64,000 nucleotides of DNA, taken from assembly GCF_002831585.1 (NCBI RefSeq), contig NZ_CP025113.1, forward strand, positions 496,001 through 560,000, read 5' to 3'. This stretch comes from Bradyrhizobium sp. SK17 (GTDB taxonomy: Bacteria > Pseudomonadota > Alphaproteobacteria > Rhizobiales > Xanthobacteraceae). Made by a program: the position numbers and the translations under genes. Within the stretch, counting starts at the first letter, position 1. Each line of letters begins with the position of its first letter. The notes beneath the pieces are model-generated. The model did not search any database. It was not told the DNA's origin and saw only the letters and a program-made list of their open reading frames with translations. Below are positions 21,319 to 31,899 of this stretch, in pieces.

Positions 21319-21701
21319 TTCGGGTCGCGCTCGATCAGTTGGCCTTCGGCGGCCTTGTGGTGGAATTGCAGCGCGATCAAAAGCGCCTTCATCGAACGCA
21401 GCGGCAGGATCGTGGTCACCACGATCAACGGCAGCCACAGCGCGGCATGTACCCAGAACGGCGGCTGGTACTTCACCTCGACGATCAGCGCCGCCGCAAC
21501 CACGATGGCGCCGGCCAGCATGATGACGAAGATCGCCGGCCCGTCGCCGGCATCGATGAAGGCGAAGTCGAGGCCGCAGGACTCGCAACGCGGCGCCAGC
21601 GTCAGGAAGCCGGCATAGAGCTTGCCCTTGCCGCAGCGCGGGCAGCGGCAGGCGATGCCGCGCAAGGCGCTGTCGGTCACGGTGGGCGGGGTGTCGGTCA
21701 T
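21315..21701 (-). CDS. DUF983 zinc-ribbon membrane protein
   Basis: 128 residues. An N-terminal pair of cysteine motifs (CRCPRCGKG and CESCGLDF) forms a likely zinc ribbon, followed by two membrane helices (IFVIMLAGAIVVAAALIV and a WLPLIVVTTILPL segment). DUF983 proteins are regularly found between ctaE and SURF1 in alphaproteobacteria, so an assembly role for the oxidase is likely but unproven. I chose ATG 21701 (MTDTPPTVTD); an extension upstream would include the ctaE terminator hairpin in the coding region. Confidence 0.82.
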   Translation of the reverse strand: MTDTPPTVTDSALRGIACRCPRCGKGKLYAGFLTLAPRCESCGLDFAFIDAGDGPAIFVIMLAGAIVVAAALIVEVKYQPPFWVHAALWLPLIVVTTILPLRSMKALLIALQFHHKAAEGQLIERDPK

Positions 21702-21711
21702 CGGTCTCTTC

Positions 21712-21742
21712 AAAAGCAAAGGGGCGGCCATCGGGCCGCCCC
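21712..21742 (-). terminator. Intrinsic terminator after ctaE
   Basis: On the minus strand a perfect nine-base stem, GGGGCGGCC and GGCCGCCCC with a CGAT loop, is followed by TTTGCTTTT. It lies between the ctaE stop and the DUF983 start and should end most transcripts there, lowering expression of DUF983-SURF1 relative to the structural subunits. Confidence 0.82.
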
Positions 21743-21764
21743 CTCTTAGCACGTCGGCCTCAGA

Positions 21765-22661
21765 TTAGTGTGCGCCGTGCGCCATTGCCTCGGCGCCGTG
21801 GCCCCAGACGTAGATGCAGATGAACAGGAACAGCCACACCACGTCGACGAAGTGCCAGTACCAGGCGGCGAACTCGAAACCGAGGTGCTGCTTCGGCGTG
21901 AAATGGCCGGCATAGGCGCGGATCAGGCAGACCAGCAGGAAGATGGTGCCGACCAGCACGTGGAAGCCGTGGAACCCGGTCGCCATGAAGAAGGTCGCGC
22001 CATAGACGTTGCCGCCGAACGAGAATGTCGCATGGGCGTACTCATAGGCCTGCACGCAAGTGAAGCAGGCGCCGAGGATCACGGTGAGGATCAGGCCCTG
22101 CTTGAGGCCCTGGCGGTCGTTCTCCAGCAGCGCGTGGTGCGCCCAGGTGACGGTGGTGCCCGAGGTCAGGAGCAGCAGCGTATTGAGCAGCGGCAGATGC
22201 CAGGGATCGAAGGTCTCGATGCCCTTCGGCGGCCAGGTGCCGGGGACCGAGCAGGCGCCCATCGCCGTGCCGGGGCCGCAGCCGAACACCGCGTCGCGGG
22301 TGGCGTGCACCGCATCGGCCGGGAACAGCGCCGAGTTGAAGAAGGCCCAGAACCAGGCGACGAAGAACATCACTTCGGAGGCGATGAACAGGATCATGCC
22401 GTAGCGGTGGCTGATCTGCACCACGCGGGTGTGGTCGCCCTTGTACTGGGCTTCCTTGATCACGTCGCCCCACCAGCCTGCCATGGTGTAGAGCACGCCG
22501 ATGGTGCCGAGGCCGAACACGATCGGCGCGGCGGAGTACATGTGGTGCATCCAGCCGATCGCGCCGAACGCCATGACGAAGGCCGAGATCGAGCCGACCA
22601 CCGGCCACGGGCTCGGGTCGACGAGATGATAGTCGTGATGCTTGACTTGCGCCTCAGCCAT
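21765..22661 (-). CDS. ctaE: Cytochrome c oxidase subunit III
   Basis: Structural subunit of the aa3-type oxidase in the inner membrane. 298 residues with seven predicted helices. Diagnostic parts are the start [51 protein letters not shown], and the end [21 protein letters not shown] 22661 is preceded by GGAGAG; an upstream in-frame extension has no similarity. It is followed by a strong terminator, so it ends the main transcript of the cluster. Confidence 0.97.
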   Translation of the reverse strand: MAEAQVKHHDYHLVDPSPWPVVGSISAFVMAFGAIGWMHHMYSAAPIVFGLGTIGVLYTMAGWWGDVIKEAQYKGDHTRVVQISHRYGMILFIASEVMFFVAWFWAFFNSALFPADAVHATRDAVFGCGPGTAMGACSVPGTWPPKGIETFDPWHLPLLNTLLLLTSGTTVTWAHHALLENDRQGLKQGLILTVILGACFTCVQAYEYAHATFSFGGNVYGATFFMATGFHGFHVLVGTIFLLVCLIRAYAGHFTPKQHLGFEFAAWYWHFVDVVWLFLFICIYVWGHGAEAMAHGAH

Positions 22662-22716
22662 TGCCGTCTCTCCATTCGCGTGCCGCAAGGCACGTCTTAA
22701 TCTTGAAATTCCAAAA

Positions 22717-23358
22717 CTAGCCGCCGCCCTTGCGCTGCTCCACCTCGCCGGCCGCCACGGGCTTCGGCGCGGGGTCGCGCACGGGGAAGAAAGTGTACGA
22801 CAAGGTGATGTCCTTCAGCGTGTCGTTCTCGCTGTCCTTGGCCAGCGCCGGATCGACATAGAACACCACCGCCATCTCGCGCTTCTCGCCGGGCGCCATG
22901 GTCTGCTCGGTGAAGCAGAAGCAGTTGATCTTCTGGAAATAGGCGCCGACGGTCAGCGGGGCGACGTTGTAGGACGCCTGCGCCGTGGTGGTGCGTGCCG
23001 ACTGGTTGGTCACGGTGTAGTAGACCGTGACGACCTGGCCGATCTTGACGTCGATTTTGTTCTGCTCCGGTTCGAACTTCCAGGGCAGGCCCGGCGCGAC
23101 GTTGGAATCGAAGCTGACGGTGATGGTGCGATCGAGCGGCTTATCGGTCGGCGCCGAGGTCGCGACCTGGGTGGTGCCGTTGAACCCGGTGGTGCGGCAG
23201 AACCAGTTGTAGAACGGCACGGCCGCGTAGGAGGCGCCGACCATCAGCACCACGACGAAGCCGCAGATCGAGGCGACCAGGGCGTCGCGCGTCAGCGTGC
23301 GACGGGTGACCTTGCCGCGCTCGCCTTGCTGTGGTGCCTGGTGCTCCATCTCACTCAC
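22717..23358 (-). CDS. ctaG: Cytochrome c oxidase assembly protein CtaG/Cox11
   Basis: Delivers copper to the CuB site of subunit I. 213 residues: short cytoplasmic N-terminus, one membrane helix (about 28-50), periplasmic beta-barrel domain. The copper-binding CxC is Cys146-x-Cys148 in INCFCFTEQ, and [16 protein letters not shown] carries the third conserved cysteine. I give the GTG at 23358, whose GTGA overlaps the stop of the small gene before it; an ATG nine bases further (MEHQAPQQ) is the alternative. Next comes ctaE after 55 bases. Confidence 0.95.
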   Translation of the reverse strand: MSEMEHQAPQQGERGKVTRRTLTRDALVASICGFVVVLMVGASYAAVPFYNWFCRTTGFNGTTQVATSAPTDKPLDRTITVSFDSNVAPGLPWKFEPEQNKIDVKIGQVVTVYYTVTNQSARTTTAQASYNVAPLTVGAYFQKINCFCFTEQTMAPGEKREMAVVFYVDPALAKDSENDTLKDITLSYTFFPVRDPAPKPVAAGEVEQRKGGG

Positions 23359-23519
23359 AGCGGCCGCACCAGCACGGCCGGCCCCTTGACGAGGGTGACG
23401 GCGAAGAACAGCAGCACCATGACGCCGAGCGCGAGCGCAATGGCGATCGAACGCTGGCGGCGGCTCTTGAGCTGCGCCTCGGTGAGGACGATGCCTTCTG
23501 GTTCGTTTTTCTCGTCCAT
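23355..23519 (-). CDS. CoxF-like small membrane protein
   Basis: 54 residues, [20 protein letters not shown] then one membrane helix ([20 protein letters not shown]) and a short periplasmic end. A protein of this size and shape is normally found between ctaB and ctaG in Bradyrhizobium-type oxidase operons and is often called CoxF (recalled). The role is unproven. The stop overlaps the ctaG GTG start. A longer start at 23540 is possible but adds only MGAHGIS. Confidence 0.8.
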   Translation of the reverse strand: MDEKNEPEGIVLTEAQLKSRRQRSIAIALALGVMVLLFFAVTLVKGPAVLVRPL

Positions 23520-23556
23520 TGATATCCCATGCGCCCCCATCTTGCCCCCGGCGTCC

Positions 23557-24495
23557 CTATCCGATCAAGACAGGCACAACCGCGCGGACCACCACCTCGG
23601 CGAGGAGAACGGCAAACAGCGCGAACAGGTAAAGGATCGAGAACGCAAACAGCCGGCGCGTGGCGCGGTTCGCCGCAGCGCCCTCGCGGCGGCGATAGAC
23701 CTCGATGGCGAGCCACAGCATACCGGCACCCAGCACCAGCGAGGTGACGCCATAAATCGCGTCGAAATAGCCGAGCGGCCACGGCGCCAGCGCGATTGCG
23801 ACCAGCACGATGGTGTAAAGCAGGATCTGCAAGCGGGTCGCGTCGGGACCGGCGACCACTGGCAGCATCGGGATGCCGGCGCGGGCATAGTCGTCGCTGC
23901 GGAACAGCGCCAGCGCCCAGAAATGCGGCGGGGTCCAGAAGAAGATGATCAGGAACAGCAGGATCGGCTCGACCGAGAGCGAGCCGGTCGCGGCGGCCCA
24001 TGCCACCACCGGCGGCAGCGCACCGGCGGCGCCGCCGATCACGATGTTCTGCGCGGTCCAGCGCTTCAGCCACATCGTATAGATCACGGCATAGAAGAAG
24101 ATGGTGAAGGCGAGCAGCGCGCCCGCCACCCAGTTGACCAGGATGCCAAGCGTCATCACCGAGAAGAAGGCGAGCGTGATGCCGAACGCGGCCGCCTCGG
24201 TCTGGGTGATCCGGCCGCGCGGGATCGGCCGGTTGGCGGTCCGCGTCATCAGGGCGTCGACGTCGCCCTCATAGGCCATGTTGAGCGCACCGGACGCGCC
24301 GGCGCCGACCGCGATGCACAGGATCGAGGTGAACGCCAGCACCGGATGCACATGATCAGGCGCGATCATCAGACCGACCAGCGCGGTGAAGATCACCAGC
24401 GACATCACGCGCGGCTTCAACAGCGCGATGTAATCGCCCACTTCGGCCTCGGAGATCCGGGGCAACTCGATGGCATTGTGATCGACAACCGACAA
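23557..24495 (-). CDS. ctaB: Protoheme IX farnesyltransferase (heme O synthase)
   Basis: Adds farnesyl to heme b to make heme o, the precursor of heme a for the oxidase. 312 residues, nine or so membrane helices. UbiA-family motifs: [18 protein letters not shown], then [20 protein letters not shown] (the aspartate-rich prenyl-diphosphate site), and the second loop [20 protein letters not shown] infer a TTG start at 24495 (then [15 protein letters not shown]), because no ATG or GTG gives the conserved N-terminus and the frame further upstream is antisense to ctaD. The ribosome site before it is weak. Confidence 0.94.
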   Translation of the reverse strand: MSVVDHNAIELPRISEAEVGDYIALLKPRVMSLVIFTALVGLMIAPDHVHPVLAFTSILCIAVGAGASGALNMAYEGDVDALMTRTANRPIPRGRITQTEAAAFGITLAFFSVMTLGILVNWVAGALLAFTIFFYAVIYTMWLKRWTAQNIVIGGAAGALPPVVAWAAATGSLSVEPILLFLIIFFWTPPHFWALALFRSDDYARAGIPMLPVVAGPDATRLQILLYTIVLVAIALAPWPLGYFDAIYGVTSLVLGAGMLWLAIEVYRRREGAAANRATRRLFAFSILYLFALFAVLLAEVVVRAVVPVLIG

Positions 24496-24554
24496 GATCA
24501 GGTCTCGCTTCTTAAGAGAGCGCGGCGCACCCAGGGTGCGCCGCGGCCTTAAAT

Positions 24555-26222
<1,668 letters not shown>

Positions 26223-26267
26223 TTATTCCATCCGCGCCGTAAGCCTTCAGCCCTCAGGCCCTGGGAC

Positions 26268-27107
26268 TTACTGCGCCGCCTGACCAGCCGAGGCGTAGGA
26301 ATTCGCCGGGTTGGTCGCAAACTTCTTCTTCGCCCCCTCGACCCAGGTCGCGAATTCCTGGTCGCTGACGACCCTGACCGCGATCGGCATGAAGGCATGG
26401 TCCTTGCCGCACAGCTCCGAGCACTGGCCGTAGAACACGCCGGTCTTGGTGGCCTTGAACCAGCTCTCGTTGAGGCGGCCGGGGATCGAGTCGATCTTGA
26501 CGCCGAAGGCCGGCACCGCGAACGAGTGGATCACGTCGGCGCCGGTGGTCTGGATCCGCACCACCTTGTTGACCGGGACCACCATCTCGTTGTCGACGCC
26601 GAGCAGGCGGGGCTGCTTGTCCTTGTCGAGCAGCGAGTCGAACTCGAACTTGCCGTTATCCGGGTAGGCGTAAGACCAGTACCACTGCTTGCCGGTGACC
26701 TTCACGGTGAGGTCCGGCTTCGGCACGTCGAGCTCCAGGAACAGCAGGCGGAACGACGGCACCGCGATGCCGACCAGGATCAGCACCGGGATCAGCGTCC
26801 ATGCCACTTCGATCAGCGTGTTGTGGGTGGTCTTGGAGGGGACCGGGTTGGCGCGAGCATTGAACTTCACCACCACGATGACCAGCAGCGCCAGCACGAA
26901 CAGCGTAATGACGGTGATCAGCACCAGCAGGAAATTGTGGAACCAGATGATGTTTTCCATCACCGGGGTCGCGGCTTCCTGCAGCGTGTGCTCCCACGGC
27001 GCCGGCTGTCCCATTTCGGCGGATGCCGGTCCCGCGGCGACCAACGCCATGCCCGCCACCACCAATCCCGCCAACTGCCTGCCCAACCGGCCAATCGACA
27101 TCTTCAT
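26268..27107 (-). CDS. ctaC: Cytochrome c oxidase subunit II
   Basis: Accepts electrons from cytochrome c at the CuA centre. 279 residues: signal peptide (about 1-31, ending GPASA), two membrane helices (about 50-72 and 95-115), and a periplasmic cupredoxin domain with the CuA motif in which Cys229 and Cys233 lie in GQCSELCGKDHAFM, plus the aromatic GKQWYWSYAYPD electron entry patch. I chose ATG 27107 with GGGAG about 11 bases before it. First gene of the operon; the promoter must lie in the 485-base gap upstream. Confidence 0.97.
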   Translation of the reverse strand: MKMSIGRLGRQLAGLVVAGMALVAAGPASAEMGQPAPWEHTLQEAATPVMENIIWFHNFLLVLITVITLFVLALLVIVVVKFNARANPVPSKTTHNTLIEVAWTLIPVLILVGIAVPSFRLLFLELDVPKPDLTVKVTGKQWYWSYAYPDNGKFEFDSLLDKDKQPRLLGVDNEMVVPVNKVVRIQTTGADVIHSFAVPAFGVKIDSIPGRLNESWFKATKTGVFYGQCSELCGKDHAFMPIAVRVVSDQEFATWVEGAKKKFATNPANSYASAGQAAQ

Positions 27108-27592
27108 GCCGTTCGCGCTCCCTTGATAATTCCCCAACACACCCCGGTATTTGGACCAGAGATGCAGCACGATCCGCCCTGACAAACGGCCTTCCGGACA
27201 TACCCGTCTTCGAGTCAAGGTGGGTACGGGAGCCAGATCGCTAGAACGCGTCGAAATCCAGCCTCTCAAACCATAATTCGCAGGCGCTCGCAATGCAGTA
27301 GTAGGGTCGAAAGCCATGCGCCTGCGATGAACCTGCCGGTTGCGATTTTTCCCGCGAAATCAAGCGAAAGTCGCCGAAAGGCGGCCGCATGGTGTTGACA
27401 GGCGGATTACCGGATGTAGGCACAGGCGAGGTAGCCCACAGGAACCTGATTCGCTGCGAGCTGCCCCAATCCGGCGCGGGAATGGCTCCAAGATCGCCTT
27501 CAAGGCGCCCTATTGCGGTATCAGTCGACTTGCGCGTGCTACCGGCGGCCGGAATGGCCGGATTGGCCAAACATCTCAAAGGATCGACCCGG
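27108..27592. other. Divergent intergenic region between ctaC and ialB-like gene
   Basis: 485 bases without a supported gene. The right-hand end has the AAAGGA ribosome site of the IalB-like gene. It must contain the promoter of the oxidase operon; I see a TTGACT on the minus strand near 27213 but no convincing -10 partner. An open frame from 27389 on the plus strand continues into the IalB-like gene but lacks family similarity before 27593. Confidence 0.5.
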
Positions 27593-28120
27593 ATGGGCGC
27601 TTCGAACATTCAGGCAGGACGAAAGGCCGGCTGGCTCGGCGGGCTGCTGTTTCTGGCTCTTTCTCTCGGCCTCACCCAGGCGGCGAACGCGCAAGGCGCG
27701 GTCCGCTCGGTCCATGGCGACTGGCAGATCCGCTGCGACACCCCGCCGGGCGCCCAGGCCGAGCAATGCGCTCTGATCCAGAGCGTGGTAGCCGAAGACC
27801 GCTCCAATGCCGGCCTGACCGTGATCGTGCTGAAGACCGCCGACCAGAAGAGCCGCCTGATGCGCGTGGTCGCCCCGCTCGGCGTGCTGCTGCCCTCCGG
27901 CCTCGGGCTGAAGCTCGACAACCAGGACGTCGGCCGCGCCGGCTTCGTCCGATGCCTGCCCAATGGCTGCGTCGCCGAGGTCGTGATGGACGACAAGCTG
28001 CTCGGCCAGCTCAAGAACGCCAAGACCGCGACGTTCATCATCTTCGAGACCCCCGAAGAGGGAATCGGGTTTCCGCTCAGCCTGAACGGGCTGGCGGAGG
28101 GGTATGACAAGCTGCCGTAG
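27593..28120 (+). CDS. Invasion-associated locus B (IalB) family protein
   Basis: 175 residues, secreted: a basic start (RKAGW), a hydrophobic stretch (LGGLLFLALSLGLTQ) and an ANAQG cleavage region. The mature part has the IalB pattern VHGDWQIRCDTPPGAQAEQC, RLMRVVAPLGVLLPSGLGLKLDN, FVRCLPNGCVAEV, and ETPEEGIGFPLSL, with four cysteines likely in two disulfides. The family is named from Bartonella erythrocyte invasion, but in soil bacteria the role is unknown and probably envelope-related. I chose ATG 27593 because AAAGGA lies nine bases before it and the signal peptide then starts correctly. Confidence 0.85.
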   Translation: MGASNIQAGRKAGWLGGLLFLALSLGLTQAANAQGAVRSVHGDWQIRCDTPPGAQAEQCALIQSVVAEDRSNAGLTVIVLKTADQKSRLMRVVAPLGVLLPSGLGLKLDNQDVGRAGFVRCLPNGCVAEVVMDDKLLGQLKNAKTATFIIFETPEEGIGFPLSLNGLAEGYDKLP

Positions 28121-28174
28121 CGGGAGATTTGCCCCCTTTTCCAAGGCACGATGCGACCGCCGAACTGCGAAGCC

Positions 28175-30082
28175 TCATTGATCGTCCTGGTCGTGCCTTG
28201 CTGCCAACAAGTGGCGGCGCAACGCGTTGTCGAACTGAATATGCCCCGGAAGCCAGGCAGGCCGGGTTGGCTTGTCACCGCCAAGAAACGTCGACCTGAA
28301 GCATGGCAGTTGGTCTTTCGAGGTCACCTGACGGTTGAGCGCGTAGGTTACTTCACGCTCAATCCACTTCGATTCTGCTTCTTCGGCGTTCTTCGACCAG
28401 AACAACATGAACATGTCGCTTCGGTCGATCTCCTCAAAAAGACGCCGCTGCCAGATTTCCCCACTCCTCAGTGACACTGCATCGAGAAAGAAGTTGATAC
28501 CAACGCCTTCGAGAACCTGAGCACACTGCAAGACTTCGAGCCGATCTCGACTCGAGTACGACAGGAAAGCGTATTCGAAGTGTCTCGAGCTATCGCCGCA
28601 CAATTGCACCCGCGCCCGCGAATCTCTCGCGGGTGAGGCGACCGTCACGCTGAATTTGAGAATGCCGATCGGCACGCCATCGAGAAAAAAGTTCGCGGAA
28701 ATCTGACCGCTTCGGCCTGTTGGTTCCCTGCTTAGGGTGACGCTGAACGGACACGCACATAACTCGCCTCGCCAGACGACGCTCTGCTCTGACGCGTCGA
28801 TCGAAAAATCCTGCGATTCCAACTTCACCCCAAGGCGTTGGCCGCGCTTTACCGCCGTTTCAAAAGTGCAAACACTCCGGCGTGTTGCCTGACGATCTGA
28901 TTCCTGCGCACGCTTTCGCGCTGCAGACGCCCGGCTTCGGCGATGAAAGAATATCTGTACGAGAATCGTCTCACCAGGCGCACACTCCTCTGGAGAAAAG
29001 GCACTGGCATCGACAACATCTGCTGAGGATGTTCTCGGGCGCCATGAGGGAGATGGAGTTGCGGCGGAGCGGACCAGTTCGAGCAGTGAAGTCGCGACGG
29101 ATGTAATCCCTTTGGCCAAGGCGGCCACAACGTGCGCAAACTCGCTTGAGAACCAGAAGCCAGTTAGAGCGGTCATCGATGCGACGAGAAGGGCCCATCC
29201 TGCCACACGCGAGTTCACCCACTTGCTCGATGGTGCGGGCGGCCTGGCGCTGTCAGAAGGCGATGCTGGTGAGATTTGGACATCATCGTCGGGCGGTGGC
29301 GCCCTCGATGAGGGAAACGAGGCTGGCGAAGGCGGCGGAGGCAGCGATCCCGATGAAGGACGGCTGCTCCTCAACTCGAAGGCTCCATCATCCAATGGCG
29401 ACCGGCCTATCGAAACCAATTCCCTCCCAGGTGGCGATCTCAGTCCAGCTGGACTTGCCTCAGCTCCACGTCGGAGCTCATTCAACTGATTGAGTGAAAG
29501 CTCCCTCAATGGAGGCAGCTCACTCTTTGTCGTTACGGCTTCTTGCGAATATCCAACAAGATTTCTGATGCCCTTGTCTACAACGGTCGAGAATTGTGCC
29601 AAATCGTCGAACGTCGCATATTCGCGATTGACCTTGCTACCGTCGTTCACCTGCTTCGCACGTTCGCGAAACGCATCGAGTTTCTTGAGTTTCTCCGGAT
29701 CGGCTTCGATGCCCGCTTGCATCACCGGATGCTCATCACTCATGATGAACAACAAGATGCGCCGTCCAAGTCGCGCCGCCTCATTGAACTCAAGTTCAGT
29801 CAGCGAGAGCCGATCCGGATTTCGTTCAGGATCGACCGGTGTTTGGCCGTATCTGTGGCTAATCACACAGACGTACGCAAAGGCGTCGCGGACCATCGCC
29901 AAAGACGTATCGATCACGTCCGCTTCAGCCTGCGCCCCGGAAAATTCCATCACCCGCGGCGCGTAGCCCAGCTTCTGGATCGCCTCGATCACCCTCGCCC
30001 GATGCTCCTTCAGGTCGTTGAAGGTGCTCGACAGCATGATCGCCTTGAAGTCTTTGGGTTCATCCGACTTCGTATCGGGCAT
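28175..30082 (-). CDS. DUF4062 - membrane helix - TIR domain protein, candidate defence/signalling gene
   Basis: 635 residues. Residues about 12-95 form a DUF4062 domain (KAIMLSSTFNDLKEHRARVI, then CVISHRYGQTP). A Pro/Ser-rich linker (about 215-285) leads to one membrane helix (about 292-314), a beta-rich segment (about 350-490, ending in ISANFFLDGVPIGILKFSV), and a C-terminal TIR domain from about 498 (YAFLSYSSRDRLEVLQCAQV, FFLDAVSLRSGEIWQRRLFE, MLFWSKNAEES-like, SKWIEREVTYAL). TIR domains of this type often cleave NAD in bacterial immunity; the W-x-x-x-E in SKWIEREV is the region of the catalytic glutamate. The gene is visibly poorer in G+C than its neighbours (29 of 60 bases from 29581 against 45 of 60 from 30541), suggesting transfer. 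Function is inference. Confidence 0.82.
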   Translation of the reverse strand: MPDTKSDEPKDFKAIMLSSTFNDLKEHRARVIEAIQKLGYAPRVMEFSGAQAEADVIDTSLAMVRDAFAYVCVISHRYGQTPVDPERNPDRLSLTELEFNEAARLGRRILLFIMSDEHPVMQAGIEADPEKLKKLDAFRERAKQVNDGSKVNREYATFDDLAQFSTVVDKGIRNLVGYSQEAVTTKSELPPLRELSLNQLNELRRGAEASPAGLRSPPGRELVSIGRSPLDDGAFELRSSRPSSGSLPPPPSPASFPSSRAPPPDDDVQISPASPSDSARPPAPSSKWVNSRVAGWALLVASMTALTGFWFSSEFAHVVAALAKGITSVATSLLELVRSAATPSPSWRPRTSSADVVDASAFSPEECAPGETILVQIFFHRRSRASAARKRAQESDRQATRRSVCTFETAVKRGQRLGVKLESQDFSIDASEQSVVWRGELCACPFSVTLSREPTGRSGQISANFFLDGVPIGILKFSVTVASPARDSRARVQLCGDSSRHFEYAFLSYSSRDRLEVLQCAQVLEGVGINFFLDAVSLRSGEIWQRRLFEEIDRSDMFMLFWSKNAEEAESKWIEREVTYALNRQVTSKDQLPCFRSTFLGGDKPTRPAWLPGHIQFDNALRRHLLAARHDQDDQ

Positions 30083-30243
30083 TGAAAATGTCTCAAATAT
30101 CCGCGCGGCGCGATGAACGCGCCCCCTGGCAACTCCGGGAGATTACCTCGAAGACTTTCCGACACGCAACGGAATAGCCTAGCGGCTCGCACAACCTTCC
30201 GTACAAACCCACCGTTGGGCTGCGGCTGGAAAATAGGTCAGGT

Positions 30244-30837
30244 CTATCGCCCACCCCTCGCATAATAATCGAACAACGCGCCCGCCTCCGCCGACAGCCA
30301 GTCCGCCTCGCCCGTCATGTAGCCCTCGACCTGTCCGCTCACGCCGATCAGGAACGAGATCGGCATGCCGTAGAGCGCGAACGGGGTCTCGATCTCGGCA
30401 GCGCCGACGCGCGAGACGAGACCGCCGGGATCGAAGCCGATCGCAAGATGACGGAGCTTGAGCTGCTTGACGTAGGGCGCCACCAGCGCGCGGTTGCGGT
30501 CGGTGCTGACCGCGACGACGGTAAGATCGCTGCGGCCGCCGGATGCGAGCCGGTCCAGCATCGGCAGCTCGGTCCGGCACGCCGCGCACCAGGTGGCCCA
30601 GAAGTTCAGCAGCACCAGCCCGCCTTTAAACGCGGCGAGATCGATCGCGCCGCCGGCCAGCGAGGGAATCGCCACTCGCGGGACTGGATAAGCGCCTTGA
30701 ACGAGCGTGAACTGGTGCCGGATGGTGCCGAATTGCGGCGGTCCCGACGCGGCGCGCGCCGGCAGGGCGAGCGAAGCGCCGGCGCCGATCATGCCGGCGA
30801 CCACGGCGCGGCGTGTCGGGGCGCGAACAGAAGTCAT
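30244..30837 (-). CDS. TlpA-like thioredoxin-fold protein
   Basis: 197 residues: an N-terminal signal peptide with a twin-arginine-like TRRAVVAGMIGAG start, then a thioredoxin-fold domain of the TlpA/ResA type with the active site FWATWCAAC. It should act in the periplasm as a thiol-disulfide reductant or oxidant. ATG 30837 has GGAG eight bases before it and puts the signal peptide first; a GTG at 30876 overlapping the upstream stop (GTGA) is the alternative. It is the last gene of a set with DsrE-like and DoxX-like genes, divergent from an HxlR regulator. Confidence 0.88.
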   Translation of the reverse strand: MTSVRAPTRRAVVAGMIGAGASLALPARAASGPPQFGTIRHQFTLVQGAYPVPRVAIPSLAGGAIDLAAFKGGLVLLNFWATWCAACRTELPMLDRLASGGRSDLTVVAVSTDRNRALVAPYVKQLKLRHLAIGFDPGGLVSRVGAAEIETPFALYGMPISFLIGVSGQVEGYMTGEADWLSAEAGALFDYYARGGR

Positions 30838-30872
30838 GCCGGGCTCTCCGCTTGGCTTGAGGGCTGCGTCGT

Positions 30873-31376
30873 TCACGACCGGATGTAGGACCAGCCGGCT
30901 TCCTGCAATTCGATGATGCGTCCGGGCCCGTTCGGCACCAGGTCGACATTGTCGAGCAGCACCAGCGGATGTCCCTCGGCGCGCTCCATGCCGAGCTTGG
31001 TGGCTTCGCAGACCACGAAGCGGATGTCGGGCGTGAGCCCGCGCACCACCCGCAGCAGGTCCTTCACCGGCGAAGTGTCGGCGCGCAGCATGTGGACGCC
31101 GGCATTGTAGGCAACGACCTCGATCGCGAACGGCTCGTTGCGCTCCCGGTAGTATTTCGGGAGGTTGAGCGCGGTCGAAATCAGCGCCCGCATCGTGGTC
31201 GGGTCGTCGCTGTTGATCGGCAGCACCACATGATGCACCCGCGGCTCGGGCTTCTTCGGTTCGGGTTTCGAGACCGCGGCGACCGATCCGGTGAGCAGCA
31301 AGGTCACGGCGAACGGCACCGCGAAGGCCAGCGCAAGCGCTGCGGCGAGCGTCAGGAGGCGGCGAGAGACGCGCAT
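30873..31376 (-). CDS. Secreted DsrE-family protein
   Basis: 167 residues: an N-terminal membrane or signal helix (RLLTLAAALALAFAVPFAVTLLL), a Lys/Pro-rich spacer (KPEPKKPEPR), then a DsrE/DsrF-like domain (HHVVLPINSDDPTTMRALIS, VEVVAYNAGVHMLRADTS, VCEATKLGME). DsrE-like proteins act in sulfur relay; the single mature cysteine in FVVCEATKLG is at the place where such proteins often carry sulfur. Placement with a TlpA-like and a DoxX-like protein suggests periplasmic sulfur or thiol handling. ATG 31376 has GAGG eight bases before it. Confidence 0.82.
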   Translation of the reverse strand: MRVSRRLLTLAAALALAFAVPFAVTLLLTGSVAAVSKPEPKKPEPRVHHVVLPINSDDPTTMRALISTALNLPKYYRERNEPFAIEVVAYNAGVHMLRADTSPVKDLLRVVRGLTPDIRFVVCEATKLGMERAEGHPLVLLDNVDLVPNGPGRIIELQEAGWSYIRS

Positions 31377-31386
31377 CGCGGCCACC

Positions 31387-31779
31387 TCACGGCACGCTCG
31401 CGAGCAAGGCGAACTGGCTGCGTTTGGCGTAGGCGACGATCGCGCTCAAGGTCAGCAGCACGAGGGCCGGCACCGGCGAGCCGCCGATCACGAACAGATG
31501 GCTGATGGTGGCGCCGACCATGATGCAGCTCAGCAGCACGCCGCCGAAGGCAACGACCGGAGGCAGCAGGATCAGGATGGCGCCGATAAGCTCCAGCGAT
31601 CCGGTGAAATAGCGGAACCACTGGCCGAGCCCGAGATGCTCGAATTCCGCGACCAGCATCGGCACGCCGTAAAGCTTGGCGGCGCCAGCAGCGGCAAAGG
31701 CCAGCGCAAGCACGCCCCTGACCACCCAGAGACTGACGGATTTCCAGCGCGACGGCGCCGCGGCAACAGCAACTGACAT
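31387..31779 (-). CDS. DoxX family membrane protein
   Basis: 130 residues with four membrane helices. The DoxX pattern is seen in VVRGVLALAFAAAGAAKLYG, then LGLGQWFRYFTGSLELIGAI and LLSCIMVGATISHLFVIGG. DoxX proteins are quinone- or thiol-linked membrane proteins, one of which belongs to thiosulfate:quinone oxidoreductase; others work in oxidative stress. It is the first gene of the DoxX-DsrE-TlpA set, 120 bases from the divergent HxlR gene that probably controls it. Confidence 0.85.
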   Translation of the reverse strand: MSVAVAAAPSRWKSVSLWVVRGVLALAFAAAGAAKLYGVPMLVAEFEHLGLGQWFRYFTGSLELIGAILILLPPVVAFGGVLLSCIMVGATISHLFVIGGSPVPALVLLTLSAIVAYAKRSQFALLASVP

Positions 31780-31899
31780 GGATGACTCCCCAATTGTTCG
31801 AATGGACCGGACCGGGCCGCCCCCCTGCCCATGGCTTTCGACAGGCTAAATTCGGGAGTAAGATGAAAAGAACAAGTAGGATGCTTTTTGTGAGGTAGT

